Below are positions 33,518 to 42,044 of a DNA stretch of 64,000 bases, one piece after another. Position 1 is the first letter of the stretch; every line of letters starts with the position of its first letter. This DNA comes from Brasilonema sennae CENA114. GTDB taxonomy: Bacteria; Cyanobacteriota; Cyanobacteriia; Cyanobacteriales; Nostocaceae. The position numbers and the translations under genes are program-made. The stretch lies in the NCBI RefSeq assembly GCF_006968745.1, contig NZ_CP030118.1, forward strand, positions 2,678,654 to 2,742,653, written 5' to 3'. A model generated the notes under the pieces. That model had not been told where the DNA came from, ran no database searches, and worked only from the letters and a program-made list of their open reading frames with translations.

Positions 33518-36414
33518 ATGTGAAGCGAGTGAGCATATTTTTAGGAATTGTTTTCATTGCCGTACTTTGTACTGTACTCTTTCCGGAACTGAGTCATCTG
33601 TGGTTAGGTTGGTACAACGCTTTGGGAGGTGCGTTAAAGCTAACAGTCGATTTGTTGCAAATTAGTTTTATAGCCATCCTCTTTGCTGGACTCCTAGCAC
33701 CCCTCGAAGCGTTGGGTTGGTGGGCTGGTTGGTATGGTGATAAAGTTGATACTAAACTCAACCTAGGAATATTAGAACAACAAATCCCACCGCAAACAAA
33801 TGTTGTTCGTTATGTTATTTACCTTGATGGCATTGGTCAAGCTTCATTCAAGTACTTCCCAGATGGCGATCAGTTTTTGCATGATTTAGCGATCGCTTTA
33901 CCAGATAATATGGTGCTCATTAAAGGAATCATCCCTTATTCAGTCTTCAATCGACCACTGACCGAAGGTGGAATACTCTCGCCCTTTTGGCGCTTCGCTG
34001 AACGACGCAGTCAATCCAAGAATGGTGGTATCTTCAATGCTTTGCTCGCCTTAGCGATTAATATTCGCAATTTGCTTGTTGTTGCGGTTTCTGCTGACCA
34101 GCGCTTCGGACCAATTTATAATCAAGGTACAGCGCAGGTTATGTACAATAGCCTGATTAACCACGGTTACAAACCCGGTAGCGCAGTCCCAATTACACTG
34201 ATTGGTTTCAGCGGTGGTGGACAGATAGCAATGGGAGCACTTTCTTATCTCAAGCAAGCACTAGACAAGGCACCCATTGAGGTCATTTCTTTAGCTGGCG
34301 TCATCAGTGGAAATACTAATGCACTATTAGCAGAACATCTTTACCATCTCGTGGGTGACAAAGACCCAGTTGAGCGCTTAGGTCCGATTTTGTTTCCAAA
34401 ACGGTGGAAAGTCTTCTTCTTATCCTACTGGAACCGTGCCAAACGGCTAGGTAAAATCAGTTTTGTTTCACTCGGTCCAGTCGGTCATATGGGCGCGGGT
34501 GGTCCTTTAGATGCCAATAAATTCTTAAGTGATGGTCGCAGCTATCTGCGTCAAACAGTTGACATCATATCAGGAATTTTGCGAGACGAGTATCCCTACA
34601 ATGAAGAACTCGTGATCACAAAGCTTAGCAATTACGAACGGTATCGAGAAGCTGCGTTTAATCGACCAGAATACTATCCTTTAAATCAGTCGGTCAACAC
34701 AGAATTTTATGAACCAATCGCGCCTTGGATGGGAAGACTAATTTTACCGCCTCAAGATCAACGTGCTAATGGTGTTCTGTTTGAAGTGCATCACGCAGAT
34801 GCGAAACACAAACATCTGGTAGGACAAGTCGTGTATTTGCAATGGATTGACGATCCTGAATCAAAAGTATCGGTTCAGTCAACCAAAAAGGATGTTCACT
34901 TCAACGCGGAAGCACTATACAACTACACACGGGGGAAAATTGTTCCGATTCGGATAAATCACTGGCGTCAGGTGACACCATTGGAGTCGCTGGCTGGTTC
35001 AAGACCGAATGATGATATAGTCGTGAAGCTGCGCGAGCCGATTGTGATCGAACAGAATGGGAAAATCACCCTTTCCATTATCAGTGAACCGGTGCAGATT
35101 TCTGGACGCTTTTACGGATTAGTCAAGTTTTTGCAGCCCATCCAGCCAGGAAGTGAACAGTTCCGAGTTATACATTTCAATCGTGCTTCCCGTAAGTTTA
35201 ACTCTGTTGAGGAAGTCGTGCTTTTGCCTGAGGTGATTCCTTCTGAGCAAAATATTTCTTCATCAACCAAGGATGGTCTGGAAAAGTCTCCCCTGAACGA
35301 GACAGGCTGGTATATTTACGGTGCAAAAAACGCTGCCGGAATGTTTGTTGTGCAGGCGATCGCCCCCCGTGCTTTGTTGCGAGTCCAACCCCGAGAGGTG
35401 GTTGTTGGCAGAAAACTAGCGATGGAATTTCTCAAGAAACGCTCGTGGAATAATATCACCACAAAGAAAGGACAAATACAATCTGTGCTTTTGAATCGCA
35501 AGAGTAAAGATATTCCGCAAGCAGTGTCCAAATGGCGTGAAGGTGAGTGTGCTTTGCTTCTACACGTTTATGGCGGTATTGGCGGCAAAAAACGAGAAAT
35601 CGCAGCGAAAGGCCCTGTTTACTTTGGTCATTCTGCGTATGGGGTGGCAGAAGTGGTGCGCGAACCCCTGACAGGAGAGTTACGCTTTGAGATTGAGTAT
35701 CACCAAGTTTATTGTCACAACGTTGATGGGCTGATTGCAGGAACGCTTTCTTGGACTCGTTATATGGGCGATCGCCAGTTTGGTTGGTTAGGAATTCGCC
35801 CCGTTTGCGATACGCTGATAAAATTAGATGCTCTGACAAATGACTACGATGCCGATGAAGTCAAGCGTACACTCTTGGGAGTTTTGGTGCGTGAGTTGGA
35901 AATCATGACAGCGCGTTACCGGATTGGAGATGGGATGGGTGCAACTTATGTTGGTGCTGCAAACAACTGTGCTCAAGATTCTAACCAGGCATTATATGCA
36001 GCGATTAAAGTTATTCAGGCTGCCATTCAATTCGATGCTAAAGATATTGCGTATGCGATCAAAAATAATCCAGAGTTTAAAAACTGGTTACTTCGTCATC
36101 CCGAATATGCGACTAGTTTTAAGCAGTTGGTGAAGTTAGACAAAGCTATCAGACATGATCTGTTACCCTTTGGGATAGCACGAGCTGACTGGGAGGACTC
36201 TTCTACTACAAGTATAGGCAGTTCTCTTGCGGACAGTCCTCTACAACAAATCTTGAAAGCTTTGGTGAGTTGGCGAAGCATTTTACCACGAAAAGCGAAT
36301 GATAGCGTGACTGAGATATTTCATAAACAGGGAGCGTGTTTATGGATACTTAGCACTAGCCAGGTAGGTAACTCAGATCCGGAGATTGCGGCGATCGCTC
36401 CTGTTACCTTTTAA
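33514..36414 (+). CDS. Large membrane-anchored protein with hydrolase-like domain
   Basis: 966 residues. Two hydrophobic segments occupy about residues 5-75. A soluble region follows with LIGFSGGGQIAMGA at 229-242, a nucleophile-elbow G-x-S-x-G as in alpha/beta hydrolases (Ser233), preceded by strands and a region like VIYLDGIGQ. The middle (about 380-620) looks beta-rich. The C-terminal third contains WTRYMGDRQFGWLGIRPVCD and an RIGDGMGATYVGAANNCAQD segment that I do not recognise. The catalytic Asp and His cannot be placed with confidence. It is translationally coupled to the Yip1-like gene. Possibly a lipase- or peptidase-like envelope enzyme; function unassigned. Confidence 0.72.
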   Translation: MNVKRVSIFLGIVFIAVLCTVLFPELSHLWLGWYNALGGALKLTVDLLQISFIAILFAGLLAPLEALGWWAGWYGDKVDTKLNLGILEQQIPPQTNVVRYVIYLDGIGQASFKYFPDGDQFLHDLAIALPDNMVLIKGIIPYSVFNRPLTEGGILSPFWRFAERRSQSKNGGIFNALLALAINIRNLLVVAVSADQRFGPIYNQGTAQVMYNSLINHGYKPGSAVPITLIGFSGGGQIAMGALSYLKQALDKAPIEVISLAGVISGNTNALLAEHLYHLVGDKDPVERLGPILFPKRWKVFFLSYWNRAKRLGKISFVSLGPVGHMGAGGPLDANKFLSDGRSYLRQTVDIISGILRDEYPYNEELVITKLSNYERYREAAFNRPEYYPLNQSVNTEFYEPIAPWMGRLILPPQDQRANGVLFEVHHADAKHKHLVGQVVYLQWIDDPESKVSVQSTKKDVHFNAEALYNYTRGKIVPIRINHWRQVTPLESLAGSRPNDDIVVKLREPIVIEQNGKITLSIISEPVQISGRFYGLVKFLQPIQPGSEQFRVIHFNRASRKFNSVEEVVLLPEVIPSEQNISSSTKDGLEKSPLNETGWYIYGAKNAAGMFVVQAIAPRALLRVQPREVVVGRKLAMEFLKKRSWNNITTKKGQIQSVLLNRKSKDIPQAVSKWREGECALLLHVYGGIGGKKREIAAKGPVYFGHSAYGVAEVVREPLTGELRFEIEYHQVYCHNVDGLIAGTLSWTRYMGDRQFGWLGIRPVCDTLIKLDALTNDYDADEVKRTLLGVLVRELEIMTARYRIGDGMGATYVGAANNCAQDSNQALYAAIKVIQAAIQFDAKDIAYAIKNNPEFKNWLLRHPEYATSFKQLVKLDKAIRHDLLPFGIARADWEDSSTTSIGSSLADSPLQQILKALVSWRSILPRKANDSVTEIFHKQGACLWILSTSQVGNSDPEIAAIAPVTF

Positions 36415-36552
36415 GATTTTACTATTTCTTTGGCTTCACCAGCATCGATCATAACTCATATCATCTGGCTTTTGGTTTCACCTATTTAGTTATAGGAAAC
36501 TAAAGCCGATTTGGGGTAATTTTTTAGAACAACTAATAAATTATGATCTGCT

Positions 36553-37146
36553 GTGAATATCTCGATTCTCGTAAAAACCTTTATTGCTGTCTTTGTTCTT
36601 GCAGATGCAGTTGGTAACATACCAATACTTTTGGTTCTTACTAAAGGCATGGAACCAGACAGCAGAAGCAGAGTTATAGATAAAGCCATAGTCGTAGCTA
36701 TAGCAGTGCTTTTACTTTTTGCCTTTGGTGGTCAATTTATATTACGTTACTTGGACGTCAGCTTGGGGTCTTTGCGAGTTGCTGGGGGGCTACTGCTGTT
36801 GTTGATTGCTTTACAAATGCTTCAAGGAGACTTAGATACACCCGTTATTGATCAAGAACGTGATGTTGCAATTACTCCTCTTGCCTTGCCACTGCTAGCT
36901 GGACCAGGTACTCTGACAACAGTCATGCTCTTGATGTCGGAATCTCCCAGTCCACATCTTAGCGTTATCGTGGGTATTGTCGCGGCAATGTTTGTCACTT
37001 GGTTGATTTTGCGTTTGGGGAGTGGTATCGACAAGTGGATTGGCGTGGAAGGAGAAGTCATTATCACCCAGCTTTTGGGTTTTTTACTAGCAGCACTTGC
37101 AGTGGAAATTGGCAGTACTGGAATTAAGGAGTTGTTTTTCACTTAG
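36553..37146 (+). CDS. MarC-family membrane protein
   Basis: 197 residues starting at GTG 36553. Six hydrophobic helices in two groups of three, with MarC/SNARE-like family blocks FVLADAVGNIPILLVLTKGM near residues 15-34 and ITPLALPLLAGPGTLTTVML near 110-130. The family is common in bacteria; the early link to multiple antibiotic resistance was withdrawn, and its substrate is unknown. Monocistronic. Confidence 0.87.
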   Translation: MNISILVKTFIAVFVLADAVGNIPILLVLTKGMEPDSRSRVIDKAIVVAIAVLLLFAFGGQFILRYLDVSLGSLRVAGGLLLLLIALQMLQGDLDTPVIDQERDVAITPLALPLLAGPGTLTTVMLLMSESPSPHLSVIVGIVAAMFVTWLILRLGSGIDKWIGVEGEVIITQLLGFLLAALAVEIGSTGIKELFFT

Positions 37147-37221
37147 TGAACTGCCCAGCAATACAGCTGGTGCTATCCTACAAGCAGAAAATGCTGATTT
37201 CAGTACTTGGGGAGAAAAAGA

Positions 37222-37512
37222 ATGAAGCGCGATGAGGTTTTGGCAATTGTCGCAGCTCATCGGAAGCAGTTGCAAGCAATGGGGGTGAAGTCTTTAGAAT
37301 TGTTTGGTTCGGTGGCACGGGATGAAGCTGATCCAGATAGTGATGTAGACTTTCTGGTAGAGTTTGATCGCCCAGTGGGATTGTTTGAATTTATTGAGGT
37401 GCGACTCTATTTAGAGGATGTTTTGGGGTGTTCGGTAGATATGGGAACGCAGGATGCTTTGAGGGAACATTTAAGAGAACCTGTTCTTAAGGATGTGATT
37501 CGTGCTCTTTAG
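37222..37512 (+). CDS. MNT-type minimal nucleotidyltransferase (orphan MntA-like antitoxin)
   Basis: 96 residues from ATG 37222, preceded by GGGGAGA. The polymerase-beta superfamily signature is complete: FGSVARDEADPDSDVDFLV with Gly-Ser at 29-30 and Asp41/Asp43. In MNT-HEPN modules this protein AMPylates and silences a HEPN ribonuclease toxin encoded directly downstream. Here the 190 bases after the stop hold no HEPN-like frame, so the antitoxin appears to have lost its partner or to act alone. Confidence 0.83.
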   Translation: MKRDEVLAIVAAHRKQLQAMGVKSLELFGSVARDEADPDSDVDFLVEFDRPVGLFEFIEVRLYLEDVLGCSVDMGTQDALREHLREPVLKDVIRAL

Positions 37513-37705
37513 AGACTGGTGGCTTCGTATTTAAGATGCAGAGCTTCTACGCACTTTTGGTGATTAGGTTCAAACAAGACCATTTTCCAACTGAAATTTG
37601 AGAATATTCTACAATAGGCGTTCTGCCAAAGGCAGAAGCGTTGCAAGAGCGTCTTGTAGAAAAGCTATCGCCTCATGTTAGTGTTTATATCATCGCCTAA
37701 AAGCT

Positions 37706-37924
37706 TTATTCTGTCAGACTATCAAGTTTAGCCAGTATTTTTAAGCCTTCTTCTGGATTGCCCGTCGCAGCCATTGCTTTAAATCTTGTATTGGCATCAA
37801 ATTCGGCTATTGCTATGGTGGAAAGTTCTTCAATCAGCTTATTAACACTTATGCCTTTGGTTTGAGCAAGTTCTTTCAACCTATGATGCTTATCGTCTGG
37901 TAAACGAATAGTTAAAGTTGCCAT
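37706..37924 (-). CDS. Ribbon-helix-helix antitoxin-type protein
   Basis: 72 residues. The N-terminus MATLTIRLPDDKHHRLKELA followed by KGISVNKLIEELSTIAI is a classical RHH DNA-binding fold (beta strand then two helices). AGGAGT precedes ATG 37924. It starts six bases after the stop of the PIN-domain gene, so the pair is one operon with the toxin first, an order opposite to most toxin-antitoxin pairs. It probably neutralises the PIN toxin and represses the operon. Confidence 0.82.
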   Translation of the reverse strand: MATLTIRLPDDKHHRLKELAQTKGISVNKLIEELSTIAIAEFDANTRFKAMAATGNPEEGLKILAKLDSLTE

Positions 37925-37930
37925 TTTTGT

Positions 37931-38353
37931 TTAACTCCTAATAATTTCTTCGGGTTTTAATATTGATAAGCTAGGAAATAACAATTCAGCGTTTTGGAAA
38001 TCTTTTACATTGTGAGTAGCAATAATTTGAGCATTACCCGCAACTGCTAATTCAATTAAGTGATTGTCAGCTTCGTCTTTTAAATTAGGTCGCCATAAAT
38101 AGTAAATAGAAATCCATTTACTGACACTCATAAATGATGCAAGTAAAGTAGAAATTTCTTCACTAGTTAAAGAGCATTTGGCGGCAATTTCTGTTCGCTG
38201 AATGACTGACTCATACTCAGAAAATAAAGCATTTCCCATCAAAGGCTGATATTCACCTTTCAAGCAGCGTCGAATGAGTTCTCTGCTAGAGCCTTTAGAG
38301 CTAATCAGCGCACTAATAAAAACGCTGGTATCAACTACAATTTTAATTGCCAT
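37931..38353 (-). CDS. PIN-domain toxin (putative ribonuclease)
   Basis: 140 residues. PIN fold acidic residues are visible: Asp8 in VVDTSVFISALIS, Glu in the central helix (SEYESVIQR), and the C-terminal pair in KDEADNHLIELAVAG followed by IIATHNVKDF. Spacing fits the family annotated as putative toxin-antitoxin system toxin, PIN family. It would cleave RNA with Mg2+ or Mn2+. Partner: the RHH protein six bases downstream. Confidence 0.86.
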   Translation of the reverse strand: MAIKIVVDTSVFISALISSKGSSRELIRRCLKGEYQPLMGNALFSEYESVIQRTEIAAKCSLTSEEISTLLASFMSVSKWISIYYLWRPNLKDEADNHLIELAVAGNAQIIATHNVKDFQNAELLFPSLSILKPEEIIRS

Positions 38354-38401
38354 GTTATTATGATAGCATATACGCTATCACAAAACTTCGAGTCAAAAGA
38401 C

Positions 38402-38722
38402 TTAAAAGCGATACGCCCTTGGCGTCTGCGCTCTGCGCAATCGCACGCTTCGCAACTTTGTCAAATAATTGTTGCGGTCGCTTCGTGCTGGTATTTCTAA
38501 AGTATAATTTTCTTCGCTACATAATTGCTGAAGTTCTTTAAAGACTGGAGCTAGAGATGTTTTCGCAGTTTTTTGCCGCCAGTTTAAAAATTCTTTAAAA
38601 AGCTCAGGATCTACAATTGCAGCCACTAATTCCTCTTGAGTATAAATTAGCTGAGGTTCAAGACTTGTAGCATTAATTATTAAAGGAAGCTGTTTTTTGG
38701 CTTCTTCAAGTGTCCATTTCAT
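38402..38722 (-). CDS. Phd/YefM-like antitoxin-type protein with repeat-derived tail
   Basis: 106 residues from ATG 38722, chosen because GGAGG lies eight bases upstream. The start MKWTLEEAKKQLPLIINATS and the following LIYTQEELVAAIVDPELFKE resemble small Phd/YefM-like antitoxins. The last 17 residues (LRSVRLRRAQTPRAYRF) are encoded by the dispersed palindromic repeat, so the repeat has invaded the 3' end and replaced the original C-terminus. No toxin gene is directly downstream in the usual position; the PIN gene is 50 bases further on. Confidence 0.65.
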   Translation of the reverse strand: MKWTLEEAKKQLPLIINATSLEPQLIYTQEELVAAIVDPELFKEFLNWRQKTAKTSLAPVFKELQQLCSEENYTLEIPARSDRNNYLTKLRSVRLRRAQTPRAYRF

Positions 38723-38737
38723 TGTAAAAACCTCCAA

Positions 38738-39180
38738 GTTTTGGAAGTATTGAATATAAAGGCTGTTCTCAAGTTAGCTTATTTTCCCAAGCGATACGCT
38801 AAGGGCGTCTGCGACTATGCGCGATTGCCCAAGGGGCAGTGGCAAAGCCAATCGCACTCTGAACAACTGTGTCTGATCAGCGATGTAAGCGCGACAAGAA
38901 GTAGAGCTTTTACGCACTTTTGATGATGGGATTGATGTGGGCGTTCTGCCACTATGCAGCAGCGAAGCGTTAGGTGAGGGGAAAGAAAACAAACCGCCTT
39001 AGCGCAGCGTGTCCGCAGGACATAGACGAGGACACTTCCGTGCGCACAGAAGTCTGAGGGTAATCTTAGACTACCGAAGGGAGTAGTTGAATTCCGAGTG
39101 CGTACAATCTTCCCTTTTTAGGACAATCGTGCCTGAAAGAACGGTAGACTAATAATGACGGAACGTTGGGATAAATCAAC
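38738..39180. repeat. Palindromic repeat-rich spacer
   Basis: Contains several pieces of the dispersed GC-rich repeat: GCGATACGCTAAGGGCGTC (from about 38791), GCGATTGCCCAAGGGGC, and CGCAGCGTGTCCGCAGGAC (from about 39003). The latter resembles GTCCTATGGACACGCTG at 20170. Short open frames here are repeat-derived. The last 100 bases precede the SET gene. Confidence 0.6.
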
Positions 39181-39690
39181 TTGGAAACACAAAGAACTGC
39201 CTCGTTTGTAGACAGCAACCATTTGCTGCTTGCACGCGATCAAGATCTGTTTGAGGTTGTTGGACAAAGAAACTTAAATAGAACAGCGATCGCAACACGT
39301 GAAATTAAGGAGGGCGAGGTCATCTATGACATCTTGCCTTACTTATCCAAAACAGATGCAGATTTTTTAAGTGTTCAGATTAGCACTCAAGAACATATTC
39401 TTGATCAGCTACTAGAAGCCATGAATCATTCTTGTTCTCCGACAACATTTGTAGATGTTCATCGGATGCAAGTGATTGCTGCAAGGGACATCTCGGTAGG
39501 AGAGGAGTTAACCTTCTTTTACCCTTCAACAGAATGGGAAATGGATAGACCATTTCAATGTCAATGTCAGTCTCCTCAATGCATTGGTTTTGTGGCTGGA
39601 GCTAAAAACTTATCAATTAGTCAAATGATTCAATTTCAACTTAATCTCCATATCAAAGGCTTGATAAAACATTCGTTGAATCTTGACTGA
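39181..39690 (+). CDS. SET-domain protein
   Basis: 169 residues in the frame opened by TTG 39181; no ATG start is in frame nearby, and the start is uncertain. SET hallmarks are present: REIKEGEVIYD, then LEAMNHSCSPTTFVDV (the NHSCxP motif of the cofactor pocket), AARDISVGEELTFFYPS, and a cysteine-rich post-SET motif FQCQCQSPQC (CxCxxxxC). SET proteins use S-adenosylmethionine to methylate lysines; they are mainly eukaryotic but occur in some bacteria. The target is unknown, and no histone-like gene is nearby. Confidence 0.85.
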   Translation: METQRTASFVDSNHLLLARDQDLFEVVGQRNLNRTAIATREIKEGEVIYDILPYLSKTDADFLSVQISTQEHILDQLLEAMNHSCSPTTFVDVHRMQVIAARDISVGEELTFFYPSTEWEMDRPFQCQCQSPQCIGFVAGAKNLSISQMIQFQLNLHIKGLIKHSLNLD

Positions 39691-40035
39691 GAAAAAGACC
39701 AACTATTAATAATGGAACTTCCAAATATGTCGAGTAACAGATTATTTGGGTTTTTTCCCACTTTTAGTGATGAATGGGCGTGATTGCCAATTTATGCAAC
39801 GTGGATTCTAAATTTCAGAGAACCTGAAATACCCAATTACTAAAATTGGATAACAGCTTAATTAATTTGTGATTCGACAATTGCGTTATGTGTGATACAT
39901 ATAGCGTCAAGCCACAGGCTTATTGCCACTTATAAGGACAATACACTTAGTGGGGTTATCCCAAAAAATTGCGTACCTCCCGCAGCAGATTTCGGCTGGA
40001 TAGCTACAACCTAAGAGAATCCAATCAATTTATTT
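39691..40035. other. Intergenic, nothing recognised
   Basis: 345 bases of mixed composition between the SET and EamA genes; no repeat family member, hairpin or open frame stands out. Confidence 0.5.
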
Positions 40036-40917
40036 ATGCAAACCGAAAACGCCTTGCACGTTAAAGGAATAATACTGCTGATTTTTATTAATTTAGTTGG
40101 GGCTACGACTTTCCCATTGACTAAAGATATAGTTAGTGATCTTTCACCAAGTGCATTGATCGCCACACGCTTTGTGTTAGCAGCAGTGTTTTTTGCCGTA
40201 AACTTACGGAGTCTCAACGCGCTTTTGCTTCGCGATGGTCTGATTTTAGGACTTTTATTCTTCCTCTACTTAGCTACCGAAACAATTGCACTTCAAACCA
40301 TACCAGCAAACCGAGCAGTATTTATTGCCAGTCTGAGCGCACTCATTGTACCTCTGCTGGGATGGCTAAGCGGTCAGCGCGTGCTGCTGAGAACTTTCCT
40401 CGCTGCTGGACTCGCTGCGATCGGCATTGGGGTGATGTTTTGGGAAGGGGGAGAGTTAGGAATTGGCGATTTGTTGATGTTTAGTGGTGCTGTTGTTTAT
40501 GCACTCTATACACTGTTCATAGAGCGAGTCACCTCACACCACCCTACTTTATCACTCACTAGTGTCCAACTGTTGTTCATTGGAGGGCTAGGGGCACTCT
40601 GGAGTAACTCGCAAGTCCTCAACCAATTTGAGGCAATAAGCCAGCACTGGAGAGCGATTGTTTACCTAGCGCTGGTGGCAACTGCTGCTGTCATCTGGCT
40701 TCAAACTTTGGTACAGCGCTGGATTTCAGCTTCCGAAACAGCCTTACTCTACACAATAGAGCCAGTGTTCTCGGCAATCTTCTCGTTTTGGCTACTTGAC
40801 GAGCATCTTGGAATACGCGGTATAATTGGGGCGATTTTTGTCTTAGCTGCAGTGGTTTTAAGTCAAAGCGCTCAGAAGGGCGAGCCAGATATCGAAGTTA
40901 AGATACAGAGCAGCTAA
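40036..40917 (+). CDS. EamA/DMT-superfamily transporter
   Basis: 293 residues with ten hydrophobic helices in two five-helix halves, each an EamA repeat. Segments LVGATTFPLTKDIVSDLSPS near 18-37 and, in the second half, ALVATAAVIWLQTLVQRWIS with SETALLYTIEPVFSAIFSFW match the drug/metabolite exporter family (RhaT/YdcZ-like). Members export amino acids, nucleosides or drugs. It stands 250 bases before the 2-oxoglutarate oxygenase gene in the same direction, so it may export that enzyme's product. Confidence 0.88.
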   Translation: MQTENALHVKGIILLIFINLVGATTFPLTKDIVSDLSPSALIATRFVLAAVFFAVNLRSLNALLLRDGLILGLLFFLYLATETIALQTIPANRAVFIASLSALIVPLLGWLSGQRVLLRTFLAAGLAAIGIGVMFWEGGELGIGDLLMFSGAVVYALYTLFIERVTSHHPTLSLTSVQLLFIGGLGALWSNSQVLNQFEAISQHWRAIVYLALVATAAVIWLQTLVQRWISASETALLYTIEPVFSAIFSFWLLDEHLGIRGIIGAIFVLAAVVLSQSAQKGEPDIEVKIQSS

Positions 40918-41166
40918 CCGATTGTTACCTTGTTGGTTATCTTAAATACTCGATGAACCTGATGTTAAAGAATCTTGCTATTAACTTTTTTGGAACTGTG
41001 TTTGGTGTCTCTAATATATCGCCTGATTTTTTACAAAAATATAAACTAAACAAGTATATTGAACTACTGCTCTAGCTGTAGAACAGCAACCTATAAACTA
41101 CATAAAGCCACTAGAGAGCCGATCCGAAGCAATCTTCAAAATTCTACATTTAAGGAACAAACAATT

Positions 41167-41955
41167 ATGCTGTCTAGCACTACCGCATTGCAAAGTTCAG
41201 AGGTAAAACGCTCTTTAATTATGAATCTCCTTTCTGAGAAATACAGTCAGGAGAAGATTCTCGTTGAACTGCAACAGGAGTTTGCTTGCAAGGGCTATGT
41301 CAAACTACCTAGCCTACTCAATAGTGAGGCGTTTTCCTTTCTTCAAGCAGAAGTCAAGAGGTTGGAACAATTTGTAACTAAGAGAAACTTTACGATGCCT
41401 GGTTACGAGACACCTCGTCTGATGAGTATTCTTGGAGGGAGAAGAATACTACAAGAGTCTCTAACATTATGGAGCCTGTACTCGAATTACGAAGTAGTCA
41501 AACTCATCCAAGCGATCATAGGAGGTAAGATTTACCCTTGTCTTCATGGAGATGAGTTTATGATAATGAACTGTCTGCTTTCTAATCAGGCAACTCACGG
41601 ATGGCATCTAGATGATACAGCATATGTTCTCACATTAATTTTTGAAGCTCCTCCTGTGGAGAATGGCGGCTTGGTAGAGTTCGTACAAGGTTGGCGTGAG
41701 TGGTGTTCCAGTATTGGAGCTGCTCCTGAAGAAAAAATTAAGCCTGCTGTTGAAAAGGCTAGAGCAGAAAATCTTATTCAGGTGAAACACCATCTCCCAG
41801 GAGATGCATACTTACTTCGCGCCGATCAATGTCTTCATAGAGTGACAGAACTTGTCAGGGAAAACATCTGTCGTGTAGCAGTAAGCCTAGCCTATGAAGC
41901 AACACCTGATCCAAAATATGGATTCACAGCAACCAGACTCTACAGTGAAATTTGA
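41167..41955 (+). CDS. 2-oxoglutarate/Fe(II)-dependent oxygenase (amino-acid hydroxylase/halogenase-like)
   Basis: 262 residues from ATG 41167, which has AAGGA ten bases upstream; the frame is open from TTG 41059. Iron ligands are visible: His147 and Asp149 in GWHLDDTAYVLTLIF, and the distal His224 in RADQCLHRVTEL, with Arg in ICRVAVSLAYEA for 2-oxoglutarate. The surrounding pattern (APP-x-ENGGLVEFVQGW, then PGDAYLLRAD) resembles the family that contains BesD-type free amino-acid halogenases. Halogenases replace the Asp with Gly; here the Asp is present, so hydroxylation is expected. The substrate is unknown. Confidence 0.78.
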   Translation: MLSSTTALQSSEVKRSLIMNLLSEKYSQEKILVELQQEFACKGYVKLPSLLNSEAFSFLQAEVKRLEQFVTKRNFTMPGYETPRLMSILGGRRILQESLTLWSLYSNYEVVKLIQAIIGGKIYPCLHGDEFMIMNCLLSNQATHGWHLDDTAYVLTLIFEAPPVENGGLVEFVQGWREWCSSIGAAPEEKIKPAVEKARAENLIQVKHHLPGDAYLLRADQCLHRVTELVRENICRVAVSLAYEATPDPKYGFTATRLYSEI

Positions 41956-42044
41956 TAGTAGTGCTATATTTAAGCACAGCAATGCTGTGCCCCTACGACA
42001 GATGTGGTTCAAATAAATGAAAACTGCTGTAAAATCAAAAATCC

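Noticed and set aside
33514..36414. Assignment of the 966-residue protein as a defined lipase
   Set aside because: Only the GxSxG serine is visible; the Asp and His of a triad cannot be placed, so the enzyme class is left open.
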